The notes below the pieces were generated by a model. That model had not been told where the DNA came from. It ran no database searches and was given only the letters and a program-made list of their open reading frames with translations. Position numbers and translations under genes: made by a program. From Thermotogaceae bacterium (GTDB taxonomy: Bacteria; Thermotogota; Thermotogae; Thermotogales; Thermotogaceae), in the NCBI GenBank assembly GCA_027077795.1, contig JALWTT010000015.1, forward strand, positions 311,441-375,440: a stretch of DNA of 64,000 bases. The letters run 5' to 3'. Below, in pieces: positions 17,484 to 33,115 of this stretch (position 1 is its first letter; each line of letters begins with the position of its first letter).

Positions 17484-17512
17484 TTTATAACAGAAGACAA
17501 AGAAAAGTTCAA
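17484..17512 (-). promoter_or_regulatory. Promoter of the rpsF-ssb-rpsR-rplY-pth operon
   Basis: On the minus strand TTGAAC (5 of 6 matches) and TATAAA (5 of 6) are separated by exactly 17 bp, directly after the end of the alcohol dehydrogenase gene. This gives the translation cluster its own transcription start. Confidence 0.75.
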
Positions 17513-17519
17513 CAGGTGA

Positions 17520-18686
17520 TTACCATGCCATCTCGTATATCTTGATGAAATCCTCTACGGAGGGTTTTCCTGGAGTTACGTTTGCAAGTTCTTTAAACAT
17601 TTCATAAACCACTTCGGACATATTTTCAATATCGCTTTTGGGTATTCCAAGCTCCCTTACTGGTACATTGCATTTGAAAAGTTCCTGAAATTCCCAAAGC
17701 TTTTTGATCGCCAACTGCGCCGCTCTCTTATCATCGTATTCAATAACTCCGAACACTTCCCTCCCTATTATGGCTATCCTCTTGTACGCATGCTCGTGTA
17801 TGTATTCGAGAAATGCCGGTCCTAGAGCACACAATCCAAGTCCATGAATGATCTTCTCGTTGAATCCACTGAGCCCGTGCTCGAGCGCGTGATTAGCCAC
17901 AACCCCTGTTAGAGTCTCGGTTATTCCAGCCTCCGTGCTTGCCCAAGCTAGTTCAGTTCGTGCCTCTATATCGTTTCCATTTTCGTAAGCAATTCTGAGG
18001 TTTGACACAACCCGTTTCATGGAATCCAGTGCCAAAACATCTGAGTAAGGATAAGCGTTCACGTTTATGAAAGCTTCCAAGGAATGGTAAAAGGCGTCCA
18101 TGGAAGTGTAAGCAGTCTGATTCGGTGGGAGCGTGACCATCACTTCTGGGTCTACTATGGATACCCTAGGAAATGACAGTTCTCCGAAACCTTGGCCCAG
18201 CTTCTCCTTGGTTTTTCTGTTGGTCACGACCATGAATGGATCCGCTTCCGTTCCCGTCCCATGTGTCGTGGGAATGGCGACTATCGGAAGAGCACATTTC
18301 GGTTTCTTCGCTCCACCAACTCTGGTGTAGTCCCAGTAACTACCGCCACTACACGCAGTAATTGATATCGCTTTCGCGCTATCTATAGGACTTCCACCAC
18401 CAACTCCCAAAACTAGATCTATTCTCTCCTTCTTTGCAAGTTCAGCTCCTTCATTGACTGTTTCTAAGATAGGGTTAGGGATGACCTTGTCAAAGACTAT
18501 GGATTCTATCCCCACCTTCTTCAGGAGTTCTACGACTCTATCGAGAAGACCGGATTTCTTAGTACTGCTCCTTCCGGTGACTACTAAAGCTTTCTTGCCT
18601 AAACCATCAACATGCTCTGGAAGTTCTTCAATTTTTCCTTTCCCGAAAACTATCTTTGTTGGCATGAAAGCCTCAAAAGAATACAC
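17520..18686 (-). CDS. Iron-containing alcohol dehydrogenase
   Basis: A 388-residue group III NAD(P)-dependent dehydrogenase. GVGGGSPIDSAKAIS binds the dinucleotide pyrophosphate, PTTHGTGTEADPFMVVT follows, and the metal-binding residues lie in MDAFYHSLEAF, VANHALEHGLSGF and IIHGLGLCALGPAFLE (Asp and three His). It probably reduces aldehydes to alcohols, or oxidises alcohols, during sugar fermentation; the substrate cannot be read. It is the last gene of the galactoside unit and abuts galK, with the rpsF promoter starting just past its stop. No terminator is visible. Confidence 0.9.
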   Translation of the reverse strand: MYSFEAFMPTKIVFGKGKIEELPEHVDGLGKKALVVTGRSSTKKSGLLDRVVELLKKVGIESIVFDKVIPNPILETVNEGAELAKKERIDLVLGVGGGSPIDSAKAISITACSGGSYWDYTRVGGAKKPKCALPIVAIPTTHGTGTEADPFMVVTNRKTKEKLGQGFGELSFPRVSIVDPEVMVTLPPNQTAYTSMDAFYHSLEAFINVNAYPYSDVLALDSMKRVVSNLRIAYENGNDIEARTELAWASTEAGITETLTGVVANHALEHGLSGFNEKIIHGLGLCALGPAFLEYIHEHAYKRIAIIGREVFGVIEYDDKRAAQLAIKKLWEFQELFKCNVPVRELGIPKSDIENMSEVVYEMFKELANVTPGKPSVEDFIKIYEMAW

Positions 18687-19742
18687 TTAATCTCCCTCCT
18701 TTCTGACCCCACTGGAGCTCTCGACAAACAACAATTTGAGTTGAGCTCTGAATCGATTTGAGTACTTCTGTTTCATCTCCTCGAAAACTCTCTTTACTCT
18801 TTCCTTCTCATCCAATATCAGCACGCTACCTCCAAATCCCCCTCCTATTATTCTAGCACCTGTGATTCCGTTGTTTCTTAAGAATTCAACTATGAAGTCT
18901 GTCTCCTCGCATGAGACTTCATAAAGCTTAGAGAGGCTCTCGTGAGATTTGTATAGGAGCTCTCCTAAGAGACTCATCTCACCACTTTTAAGGTAATCCG
19001 CGGCTTTAACTGTCCTTTCAATTTCATCGATCACATGGGAGGCTCTTTTCTTGAGAACAGGGTCTTGTATTCTATCGATATCCGTTCTTTTCACGTCTCT
19101 GTAGGAACTCTTCCCCAGGATTTTCAAAGCTTCCTGAGTTTCAGCCCGCCTTTTGTTGTATTCCCCTGAAGCTAGGGAATGCTTCACTCCAGAGTCTACA
19201 ACGGCGAATATGTAGTTTCCCATGTTCAACGGGATGAGCTCGTGCGTAATTTTCATGGTGTCGATCAACAGAGCTTGGCCTTTTTCCCCAAAAACCGCAG
19301 TATATTGATCCATAATCCCGCACTGAACTCCTACGAAATTTCTCTCGGCTCTCACGGCGATCTCCACAACAGCTGACTTGTCCAGGTTCAAGCTGAGCAA
19401 TTCTGATACTGCGAAAGCTGTTGCAGTTTCAAGAGCGGCGGAACTTGATAATCCCATCCCAGATGGTAAGTCACCCCAGATCTTGATTTTCAGAGGGGGT
19501 ACCTTGAATCCCCTCTGCTCTATCTCGTTCAGAACACCTAAAATGTAATCTGCCCAAGTGCTAGTTTTCTCTATGCTCTTGATTTTCACAGTGCCATAAG
19601 CTTCTGAATTTACTTCGAAGAAACTCGATCTGACCACTTCAACCCATATCCGCTTATTTATCGCAAAAGGGAGAACAAAGCCATCGTTGTAATCTACATG
19701 CTCTCCTATTATGTTAATCCTCCCCGGTGATGATACGATCAA
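18687..19742 (-). CDS. galK: Galactokinase
   Basis: A 351-residue GHMP kinase that phosphorylates alpha-D-galactose at C1, the entry to the Leloir pathway. SPGRINIIGEHVDYNDGFVLP is the galactokinase signature, GDLPSGMGLSSSAALETA is the ATP-binding GHMP loop, CGIMDQYTAVFG carries the catalytic Asp, and GARIIGGGFGGSVL is the C-terminal motif. TTG start behind GGGAGGTGAAAAT. It overlaps galT by 4 nt and is followed directly by the alcohol dehydrogenase gene. Confidence 0.96.
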   Translation of the reverse strand: MIVSSPGRINIIGEHVDYNDGFVLPFAINKRIWVEVVRSSFFEVNSEAYGTVKIKSIEKTSTWADYILGVLNEIEQRGFKVPPLKIKIWGDLPSGMGLSSSAALETATAFAVSELLSLNLDKSAVVEIAVRAERNFVGVQCGIMDQYTAVFGEKGQALLIDTMKITHELIPLNMGNYIFAVVDSGVKHSLASGEYNKRRAETQEALKILGKSSYRDVKRTDIDRIQDPVLKKRASHVIDEIERTVKAADYLKSGEMSLLGELLYKSHESLSKLYEVSCEETDFIVEFLRNNGITGARIIGGGFGGSVLILDEKERVKRVFEEMKQKYSNRFRAQLKLLFVESSSGVRKEGD

Positions 19743-20695
19743 ATTTTCACCTCCCGGAGTCTTTTAGCGGCTTCTTCCGGGAGAACAGGGTTTATAAATG
19801 TCCACGTTCCAGTTTCCACGCTCGCCATCCACTTCAGTCTATCTTTATCCCTTTTTGGCGGGTTGAATTCCAGATGAAAGTGAAAAAAATGGCTGATTTC
19901 GTCCCTAGTAAATGGAGCCTGGAAGAGCATCATCATATAAGGAAACTCTTGTTCGAAAAGCTTGTCGTATCTCATCGTAATGTTTTTGATTGAGTCGGCG
20001 AGATCTTTTTCTTCAATCTCTGAAAGCTCTAAGAGTGTGCTGACGTGCCTTTTTGGGTATATGTGAATCTCATATGGAAATCTAGCGTAGAATGGTACTA
20101 AAGCCAAAAAGGATTCATTCTCATAGACCGTTCTCTCCCATGATTCGTTTTCAATTACATCGCAGATGGGGCATTTTCCCGTTCTCTCAAACCATTTTCT
20201 CATGGCATCTATCTTTGCCTCTATCCTTTTGGGCACAAACGGGAATGCGTATATTTGACCATGGGGATGAGGGAGAGACGCTCCAACCTCTTTTCCACGG
20301 TTTTCGAATATGAAGATGTATTTCACAAAATCCAAGTTTGATAGTTCGCGAGTCCTGTCCTTCCAAACTTTCACCAGCTTTGCCACTTGATCAAGTGGCA
20401 TTTTCGGTAAGGAAGAGTCATGGTCTGATGTGTAAACGACTACCTCGCACACGCCAAGAGCTCTCTCCTTTCTAAATGGTCCTTTTTCCTTGAAATCGAG
20501 TTCTGGCGCGTCTCGCCTGAGGGATGGATACCTGTTTTCAAAAGAGACGATGTCATAGGTTTTCACATCCTTGAATTCGACTCCTCCAGGGCATATCGGG
20601 CACTCGACCTCCGTTGGCTGAACGGGTCTTCTTTGAGTCGCGGTAGACACGATTATCCATTCATCAGTTAGGGGATTGAACCTGAGCTCCTGCAT
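19739..20695 (-). CDS. galT: Galactose-1-phosphate uridylyltransferase
   Basis: A 318-residue enzyme that exchanges galactose-1-phosphate with UDP-glucose. The active-site HxHxQ is visible in SLPHPHGQIYAFP, CPICPGG and CPICD hold zinc-ligand cysteines, and YPKRHVSTLLEL is another conserved block. There are two close in-frame ATGs. I prefer the one at 20695, which sits 7 nt from GGAGG; the one at 20701 is almost on top of the ribosome-binding site. It lies between the alpha-galactosidase and galK. No galE is in the window. Confidence 0.94.
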   Translation of the reverse strand: MQELRFNPLTDEWIIVSTATQRRPVQPTEVECPICPGGVEFKDVKTYDIVSFENRYPSLRRDAPELDFKEKGPFRKERALGVCEVVVYTSDHDSSLPKMPLDQVAKLVKVWKDRTRELSNLDFVKYIFIFENRGKEVGASLPHPHGQIYAFPFVPKRIEAKIDAMRKWFERTGKCPICDVIENESWERTVYENESFLALVPFYARFPYEIHIYPKRHVSTLLELSEIEEKDLADSIKNITMRYDKLFEQEFPYMMMLFQAPFTRDEISHFFHFHLEFNPPKRDKDRLKWMASVETGTWTFINPVLPEEAAKRLREVKI

Positions 20696-20697
20696 GT

Positions 20698-27187
<6,490 letters not shown>

Positions 27188-27190
27188 TTT

Positions 27191-28231
27191 CTATTCACCT
27201 CCTATGGTGCTTTCCCTCACAGCAAGGTCAACGTCGATAAATTCCGCTCTCAGATCCATCTCAGGATTCTCTATCCTCTCAACCAGCATCTCAACGCTTC
27301 TGTAACCCAGGAGATACTTGTCAAAAGTTACCGAAGTCAAAGGCGGAGAAATGATTTTGGAGAATTCCAGATCGTCGTATCCCACTACAGCAACTTCCTC
27401 GGGAACTTTCACCCCTTCATCTTTCAAAGCCTCTAACGCACCGTAAGCTACCTCATCGTTGTAACAGAAGATCGCATCGAACTTAATCTCCTTCAATTTT
27501 TTTCTCACAATTTTATATGCTTCACACATTGAATCTTCTCTACGGGAAGGCTTGCTCTCTACAAAAAGCAGCTTCTTATCCGGTTTTAATCCATACTCTT
27601 TCAAAGCTTTTACATAGCCTTGGTACCTCTCCCTCAAATTTTTCTCCCTACTGAAGTCAAATGTGTGGAGCATGGCGATCCTCTTTCTCCCTATTTCCAA
27701 CAGATGCTTTGTGGCTATGTATCCACCTTTAAAATTGTTCGGAGATATGACATCTGTCTGAATCTCCTTGAACATGAGTCCAAATGCGATGGAATTCGTT
27801 CGTAGCCTGTATTTTCTCAGCACGTTTTTGTCAACCAGAGTCACATCTGCGGCTATAATCAAGCCATCGACCCTCTTTTTCATCATCGTTTCAAGTGCCT
27901 TTTCTAACTTTTCCCTTGTGTTTTCAGAGGTGGGAAACGTGAGGAGATCATAACCTTTATCCTCTGCTGCATGGGTCATACCTCTTATAACAGGCTCATA
28001 GAACGGATTGGATATACCATAAACTATGAAACCTATGGTGAATGTCTTGGAGCTCCTCAGTGAGGAAGCCGCATCGTTCTTTATATACCCAAGCTTGTTT
28101 ATAGCGTCTATAACCTTATCTCGTGTGGACCGACTTATATCAGGGTGACCTTTCAAAGCTTTGTAAACCGTTGTCGTCGATACTCCCAAATAATTCGCCA
28201 CATCTTTGAGAGTCACATATTTCTTGCGCAT
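27191..28231 (-). CDS. LacI family transcriptional regulator of the galactoside operon
   Basis: A 346-residue repressor. The N-terminal helix-turn-helix reads TLKDVANYLGVSTTTVYKAL, followed by the hinge NDAASSLRSSKT and a periplasmic-binding-protein-like sensor domain (TIGFIVYGISNPFYEPVIRG; AVVGYDDLEFSKIISPPLTSV). It is encoded in the middle of the operon, directly after the second GH36 gene (stop and start abut) and before the GH63-like gene, so it would control its own synthesis. The palindrome at 33091 in front of the first operon gene is the obvious candidate operator. The effector is probably galactose or a galactoside; that is inference. Confidence 0.9.
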   Translation of the reverse strand: MRKKYVTLKDVANYLGVSTTTVYKALKGHPDISRSTRDKVIDAINKLGYIKNDAASSLRSSKTFTIGFIVYGISNPFYEPVIRGMTHAAEDKGYDLLTFPTSENTREKLEKALETMMKKRVDGLIIAADVTLVDKNVLRKYRLRTNSIAFGLMFKEIQTDVISPNNFKGGYIATKHLLEIGRKRIAMLHTFDFSREKNLRERYQGYVKALKEYGLKPDKKLLFVESKPSRREDSMCEAYKIVRKKLKEIKFDAIFCYNDEVAYGALEALKDEGVKVPEEVAVVGYDDLEFSKIISPPLTSVTFDKYLLGYRSVEMLVERIENPEMDLRAEFIDVDLAVRESTIGGE

Positions 28232-29992
28232 TCAGTTCATCTCCCTGACAATATGTATCACCTCTTCAGGACTTGCAGTGACCCTTAAAACACCTTCAAA
28301 GGTTCTTTCATACATTTTAACTCCTCTCCAGCTTTTGATCTCCACGAGGATTCTCTTTCCACGCAAGTAATCGGAAAGAATGAGTACATCATCTTCGTTG
28401 GATGAGTTCAATATGTATAGCTCGTTGAATTCCCCGAACTCATCGAGATCTATCAAGTTCTCACCATAAAGAGAGCACAGGCCACTGCTCTTTTCAACCG
28501 AGCATGCTTTAGTTATTTCCCCATTTAAGAGTCCTACCCTTAGATCTCCAAACAGCGCTAGTTCTCTTAGACTCTCGTGAAAACCTATCCAGAATTTGAT
28601 GAGCTTTTCCTCCTCTTTTGTGATTTTGAGAAGGTCCAGAGATAACATTGGAACACTGTAGATCGTACTTATGAAGTGTTTTGAAATGTTTTGAAAGCTT
28701 TCTCCTTTTCTCCAGACTATTGGATCCGAATACACAGGAGTCACGCCAGAGAAGGATCTTATTGTGAGAATTCTACGGCGGTTTTGATCGAAATCAAATG
28801 GAGTATCGGCCGCTCTGAAAGCGGTCACATATTCTGCAATTTGGGGGGAAACATATCCTTGCCTTGCCTCGATTATAAGATCCTTTCCCGCCTTCTTTCC
28901 CAATTCGGTTATCTCTGAAAGGATTTTCAACAGTCCAAGTGATGGATAGTCTGTGAAGTGGTCATGATCTCCTCTACAAGACTTAACGGGAAGATCATCC
29001 AGAAAATCTATCTTGAAACCGTCTAGGTCGTACTTCTCGAGCAGGTTTTCGAGAATTCCGATGATTCTTTTTCTCGTCAGTGAAGATTGAGGACATAAAT
29101 TTGCGTATCCAAGTCTCTCTCTTTTTGATACAACTACATCCTTAAAGTTTTTAAAAGCCTGTGACTTCAAACCTACCATGAATGGAGCTATCCAGAGAAC
29201 GTATTTCATTCCCAAGGATTTGACAAACCGAACATGTTCTTTGAAATCGGGGAACTTCTTGTCACATACTTCCCAGTCTCCTGTATACCAGTATCCCCTG
29301 CTGTTATCTGATGTGAACCAACCATCATCAAGTATGAAAACTTTGAAACCTATTTCATGAGCTTTCTCAGCGGTTTGATTGAGGTATTCTTGGTTGAGAT
29401 CCTGATAAAAGGCATACCAAGTGCAATAAACGGGTTCATACATGAAATCGCTGAATCTTTTATCCTTTCCGGCGAAGCTTGAATAGATTTTGGTTATTTC
29501 AAACCAGCTCATATTTTCTTCGGATATGAATATACTATCATTGAATTCTTTTCCCTCGAAGCTGTTGATACTTTCTAAGGTAATTTCCATCTCCTCTGCT
29601 TTTTCTATGAATTTCCCCTTGAGCTTATAGCCAAGCCATGATTCTTTTAAACCGATTGCGAGTTTGTTCGTACCGTTTCTGTTTATAAATGATGCAAAGG
29701 GGAAACCCCTGTGCAAAGATACTTTTTCTTCAAAGTGCCATGGAATAAAAAACGAATAGATGTTGCCCAGAAAACCTGGAATCGATATTCCATGAATGTC
29801 CAGGATGGGAACAGTGGCTTTCAGCTGAATCTTCTTGATTTCAAAGTCTCTTTTGGATGAAATCTTCAGGTTTGTTTGGATAAACCCATACTTTTTCTCG
29901 TCGTTCATCCTGATGTTCACTTCTCCGTTGTATTCTACAAAGAGTTTTACCTTCCCAAAGCTTGCCTTCAGATCTTTCTCAAACTTTTTCAC
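28232..29992 (-). CDS. Second alpha-galactosidase-like GH36 protein
   Basis: A 586-residue GH36 hydrolase, distinct from GalA. The catalytic nucleophile is Asp329 in DGFKIDFLDD and the acid/base is probably Asp397 in RAADTPFDFD. VFILDDGWFTSD and YVLWIAPFMVG are substrate-pocket strands. The N-terminal 190 residues form the beta-sandwich domain of the family, and no signal peptide is seen. Two different GH36 enzymes in one operon suggest substrates of different chain length or linkage. GTG start behind GAGGAGATAACC, 14 nt after the permease gene. Confidence 0.87.
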   Translation of the reverse strand: MKKFEKDLKASFGKVKLFVEYNGEVNIRMNDEKKYGFIQTNLKISSKRDFEIKKIQLKATVPILDIHGISIPGFLGNIYSFFIPWHFEEKVSLHRGFPFASFINRNGTNKLAIGLKESWLGYKLKGKFIEKAEEMEITLESINSFEGKEFNDSIFISEENMSWFEITKIYSSFAGKDKRFSDFMYEPVYCTWYAFYQDLNQEYLNQTAEKAHEIGFKVFILDDGWFTSDNSRGYWYTGDWEVCDKKFPDFKEHVRFVKSLGMKYVLWIAPFMVGLKSQAFKNFKDVVVSKRERLGYANLCPQSSLTRKRIIGILENLLEKYDLDGFKIDFLDDLPVKSCRGDHDHFTDYPSLGLLKILSEITELGKKAGKDLIIEARQGYVSPQIAEYVTAFRAADTPFDFDQNRRRILTIRSFSGVTPVYSDPIVWRKGESFQNISKHFISTIYSVPMLSLDLLKITKEEEKLIKFWIGFHESLRELALFGDLRVGLLNGEITKACSVEKSSGLCSLYGENLIDLDEFGEFNELYILNSSNEDDVLILSDYLRGKRILVEIKSWRGVKMYERTFEGVLRVTASPEEVIHIVREMN

Positions 29993-30005
29993 GGTTATCT
30001 CCTCC

Positions 30006-30836
30006 TCAGGATTTCATGCCAGATATGGTTATGCCACCTATTATCTTCTTTTGGCCTATTAGGAAGACAACTATCATTGGGGTGACAACCATTATAGTAG
30101 CGGCCATCAAATAGTGCCAGGAGGTGTAGTACATTCCTCTGAAAGAGTTCAAACCGAGTACAAGCGTGTATTTCTCCTCAGACTGAAGGTATATCAATGG
30201 GCCGAAGAAGTCACTCCACGCTGCCATGAAGTGCAGAATTATCACGGTAATTACCGCTGGCCTTGCGAGTGGAAAGTAGATTTTGTAAAAGGTTTGAAAG
30301 ATACTCGCTCCGTCTATGCGAGCTGCTTCGTAGAGCTCCACCGGGATACTCTTGAAAAATTGTCTGAGAAGGAATATGAAATATGCCGAACCAAAGAAGG
30401 CAGGAACCCATAGCGGTTTGAGGGTATCTATCCAACCGAGCTTCGCAAACAGTATATATTGAGGTATCAACGTTGTGTAGTAAGGTATCATCATAGTGGA
30501 TATGACGAGTATGAAAAGCTTATCCCTTCCCCTGAATCTAAGAACGGCAAAGGCAAAGGCCGCCATGGAAGAGGATATCACGACTCCCACAGTGCTGAGT
30601 ACCGCTATTATGAGAGTGTTGTTTAAAAAGGTGAGCCATGGGTATAGCTCCCAAACGCGCTTGAAATTCTCGAAATGGAAAGATTTGGGTATTATGTCAG
30701 GAGGATATGTGAAAATCTCATCTTCACTTCCCTTGAGGGCAGTTGTTACCATCCAGAGAAACGGCATGAGGAAAACCACAGACAGTGATATGAGGGCTAT
30801 ATAAAGAACTAACAATTTTATGCTACTCCGTTTCAA
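30006..30836 (-). CDS. Sugar ABC transporter permease, MalG type (galactoside system)
   Basis: A 276-residue CUT1 permease with six membrane spans. The EAA loop VELYEAARIDGASIFQTFYK contacts the ATPase. The C-terminus IGGITISGMKS matches the usual MalG-type end, although it is less canonical than IEGLTAGSVKG in the two sister systems. TTG start preceded by a G-rich GGGGGT site, 5 nt after the MalF-type gene. It probably imports galactosides, judging from the five sugar-cleaving and galactose-metabolism genes downstream. Confidence 0.9.
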   Translation of the reverse strand: MKRSSIKLLVLYIALISLSVVFLMPFLWMVTTALKGSEDEIFTYPPDIIPKSFHFENFKRVWELYPWLTFLNNTLIIAVLSTVGVVISSSMAAFAFAVLRFRGRDKLFILVISTMMIPYYTTLIPQYILFAKLGWIDTLKPLWVPAFFGSAYFIFLLRQFFKSIPVELYEAARIDGASIFQTFYKIYFPLARPAVITVIILHFMAAWSDFFGPLIYLQSEEKYTLVLGLNSFRGMYYTSWHYLMAATIMVVTPMIVVFLIGQKKIIGGITISGMKS

Positions 30837-30841
30837 GAGAA

Positions 30842-31750
30842 CTACCCCCTTTCATAGAAGACCCAGCTCCTGGATGTTCTAAATATCACCATCGTCAAGG
30901 TGAATATGATCAACGTCAAAATCCAGGACATAGCTGAGGCATAACCCATGTTAAACCAAGACCATCCCTGCTGGTATAAATACAAGCAGTAAAACAGAGA
31001 AGCGTTAGCTGGCGCTCCAAATCCTTGCCCTCCTCCTCCCATGACATACGCCTGCGTAAAAGCTTGAAGAGCTCCTATAGTATTCGTCACAAGAAGGAAA
31101 AAGGTTGTTGGACTGAGCAAGGGCAAGGTGACATATCTGAACCTTTGCCACCAATTAGCCCCATCGACTTTTGCTGCGTCCCAGTACACTTGAGGTACAT
31201 CTTCGAGTCCAGCAAGGTATATGATCATGTTCGGTCCGACTGTCCACACCCCCATAAACGCGATTGCGGGGACGACCCATTCCGTACTGTAAAGCCAATC
31301 TGGTCCTTTTATTCCTATTTTGGACAAGAGGTAATTCAGGATTCCATATTGTGGATTGTATATCCATATCCAAAGTGTAGCTGTTGCAACCATTGGGAGA
31401 ACAGATGGTGTGTAGAATATCGTCCTGAAAACAGATGTTCCCTTGACCTTTGGGTAGAGAAGTAAAGCAAGGGCTAAACCCGTTATGAGAGACAGCGGGA
31501 CTGCTATCACTGTATACTCCAGAGTGACTTTTAGAGATTGATAGAAGAGTGGGTCTGAAAATAACCTTGCGTAATTCTTGAGGCCTATCCACTTCATCTT
31601 GTTGAATATGTTCCACTCGTGAAAGCTCAGAAAAAATGAGAAGGCAATTGGTCCAGCCGTAAAGACTGCAAATCCAATTATCCACGGCAATATAAAAAGA
31701 TAACCTGCTATTTCCTCCTTCCTTCTAAGACTTGTTGTTCTTGTTCTCAT
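30842..31750 (-). CDS. Sugar ABC transporter permease, MalF type (galactoside system)
   Basis: A 302-residue CUT1 permease. It has a first span at about 16-36 (YLFILPWIIGFAVFTAGPIA), and the coupling loop PQVYWDAAKVDGANWWQRFR is present. The start is unusual. The ATG at 31750 gives a normal N-terminus (MRTRTTSLRRKEEIAGYLF), but the only good ribosome-binding site, GGAGGTGA, lies about 34 nt upstream with a perfect 13-bp hairpin between. An in-frame GTG at 31789 would add 13 residues but overlaps that site. The hairpin may bring the site close to the ATG. Confidence 0.85.
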   Translation of the reverse strand: MRTRTTSLRRKEEIAGYLFILPWIIGFAVFTAGPIAFSFFLSFHEWNIFNKMKWIGLKNYARLFSDPLFYQSLKVTLEYTVIAVPLSLITGLALALLLYPKVKGTSVFRTIFYTPSVLPMVATATLWIWIYNPQYGILNYLLSKIGIKGPDWLYSTEWVVPAIAFMGVWTVGPNMIIYLAGLEDVPQVYWDAAKVDGANWWQRFRYVTLPLLSPTTFFLLVTNTIGALQAFTQAYVMGGGGQGFGAPANASLFYCLYLYQQGWSWFNMGYASAMSWILTLIIFTLTMVIFRTSRSWVFYERG

Positions 31751-31754
31751 ATAG

Positions 31755-31784
31755 AAACCGGCTGTCCGGTTGGACAGCCGGTTT
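31755..31784 (-). promoter_or_regulatory. Perfect 13-bp hairpin between ribosome-binding site and start codon
   Basis: AAACCGGCTGTCC pairs perfectly with GGACAGCCGGTTT around a 4-nt loop. It begins 17 nt past the binding-protein stop and ends 4 nt before the permease ATG, with GGAGGTGA just in front of it. In the transcribed direction it is followed by CTATATG, not a T run, so it does not look like a terminator. It may protect the binding-protein mRNA and also shape translation of the permease. Confidence 0.65.
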
Positions 31785-31801
31785 TTCACCTCCTTATCAC
31801 A

Positions 31802-33064
31802 TCATTTTCCTTCACGTTTCAGAGCCTGCTCAGATTGATCAACGGCCCAATTCAGGGCTTGCTCAACTGTCATCTTTTTAAGCATTATCATGTCGAAGGC
31901 ATCACCTATATATTTTGAGAAGTTCTTCCACCAGTCCTCTCTCTTGAGGAATGAGGGATCTTTAACTGAATACGGGAGGGACCTCAAGAAGACTCCGAGG
32001 ATCGGATCACTGTAGAGGTTGAGTTCCTTAGCCACTTTATCGCTGATTGGGAGTGCCCAACCTGCTTTTGCCATGACCCTTCCACCTTCCTTAGCTAGGA
32101 ATTTTTCTATGTCAAGTGCTATATCCTTGTGCTTTGATTTCTTAGGAACGACCCACGCCGCATTGTGGAGCATCGTCATGGTTTCCTTTCCCTTCGGGTG
32201 GGGAAGGAATGTGCAGCCAAACCTTTTCGCCAGTTCTTTGGTTGTTATTCCAGGATTTCTAGCTTTCATGTAGCCTATGAACCATGATCCACTGTCTATC
32301 ATAGCGAGTTTACCAGACTCAAACATGGCATATGTTCCTCCAGCAGCTTCTCTAACTGATGGTGAGGGAGATACTCCGTAAACGAGGTATAGATCCGTCA
32401 AGAATTTGATAGCTTCAATAGTCTGTTTGCTGTTCAAATAACCTTTCATTGTTTTCGCATCTGGTGAAAGGTAATCTCCTCCGTTCATCTTTACCCAGGC
32501 TTCCCAAGCATAGGGATCTGGAACAACTGCGAAACCGTAGACCCCATCTTTCGGATGTGTGAGTTTCTTGGCGGTTTCTAAAAAGTCTTCCCATGTCCAA
32601 TCTTCCTTTGGATACGGAACGCCGTACTTGTCAAAAATTTTCTTGTTGTACCATATAACCCTAGTTGTCCAATCCTTAGCAACTCCCCATATATGTCCCT
32701 TGTAAGTCACCCATTTGACCAATGTTGGGTAAACCCCGCTGAAGTCCACAACATTCTCGAGCGGTTCTAGGACCCCAAGAGAGGCTAGCCTTGGATAATC
32801 CCACCACATGAAAATATCGGGCGGTGTTCCTCCAGCTATACTTGTAACGAGTTTATCACTGTAGCCCTGGGTTATGCTTTGAACGTTTATCACAACATTT
32901 GGATGAAGCTTTTCATATTCCTTGAAAACTTCTTTGATCCACTTGACACCTTCTGCTATGTCCCAAGTAGTCGCTCTTATGTAAACCTTTTTAGCATAAG
33001 CCAAGCTGGATATCATGAGAGCAATGATGATCAAAACCAGCAAGAACCTGCCAAAAGGTTTCAC
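31802..33064 (-). CDS. Extracellular sugar-binding protein (galactoside system)
   Basis: A 420-residue family 1 solute-binding protein with an N-terminal signal sequence (FLLVLIIIALMISSLAYAK, cleavage likely near residue 24). Typical stretches are PPDIFMWWDYPRLASLGVLEPL, TTRVIWYNKKIFDKYGVPYP and WTWEDFLETAKKL. It is the first gene of the long galactoside unit, with a strong promoter and a palindromic operator directly upstream. GTG start behind GGGGGGATCTTT. Substrate is inferred from the operon to be lactose or alpha/beta-galactosyl oligosaccharides. The sequence alone does not fix it. Confidence 0.9.
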   Translation of the reverse strand: MKPFGRFLLVLIIIALMISSLAYAKKVYIRATTWDIAEGVKWIKEVFKEYEKLHPNVVINVQSITQGYSDKLVTSIAGGTPPDIFMWWDYPRLASLGVLEPLENVVDFSGVYPTLVKWVTYKGHIWGVAKDWTTRVIWYNKKIFDKYGVPYPKEDWTWEDFLETAKKLTHPKDGVYGFAVVPDPYAWEAWVKMNGGDYLSPDAKTMKGYLNSKQTIEAIKFLTDLYLVYGVSPSPSVREAAGGTYAMFESGKLAMIDSGSWFIGYMKARNPGITTKELAKRFGCTFLPHPKGKETMTMLHNAAWVVPKKSKHKDIALDIEKFLAKEGGRVMAKAGWALPISDKVAKELNLYSDPILGVFLRSLPYSVKDPSFLKREDWWKNFSKYIGDAFDMIMLKKMTVEQALNWAVDQSEQALKREGK

Positions 33065-33090
33065 AAAGATCCCCCCTTTCGATGTGGTTT

Positions 33091-33108
33091 AACGTTTACT
33101 TAAACGTT
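33091..33108 (-). promoter_or_regulatory. Perfect 18-bp palindrome, candidate LacI-family operator of the galactoside operon
   Basis: AACGTTTACTTAAACGTT is an inverted repeat with a two-base centre, positioned right after the -10 of the operon promoter at about +1 to +18. LacI-family operators are 16-20 bp palindromes in such positions. Most have a central CG, whereas this one has CT between two 8-bp arms. The LacI regulator encoded at 27191 is the best candidate ligand. Confidence 0.8.
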
Positions 33109-33115
33109 CAAGTTG

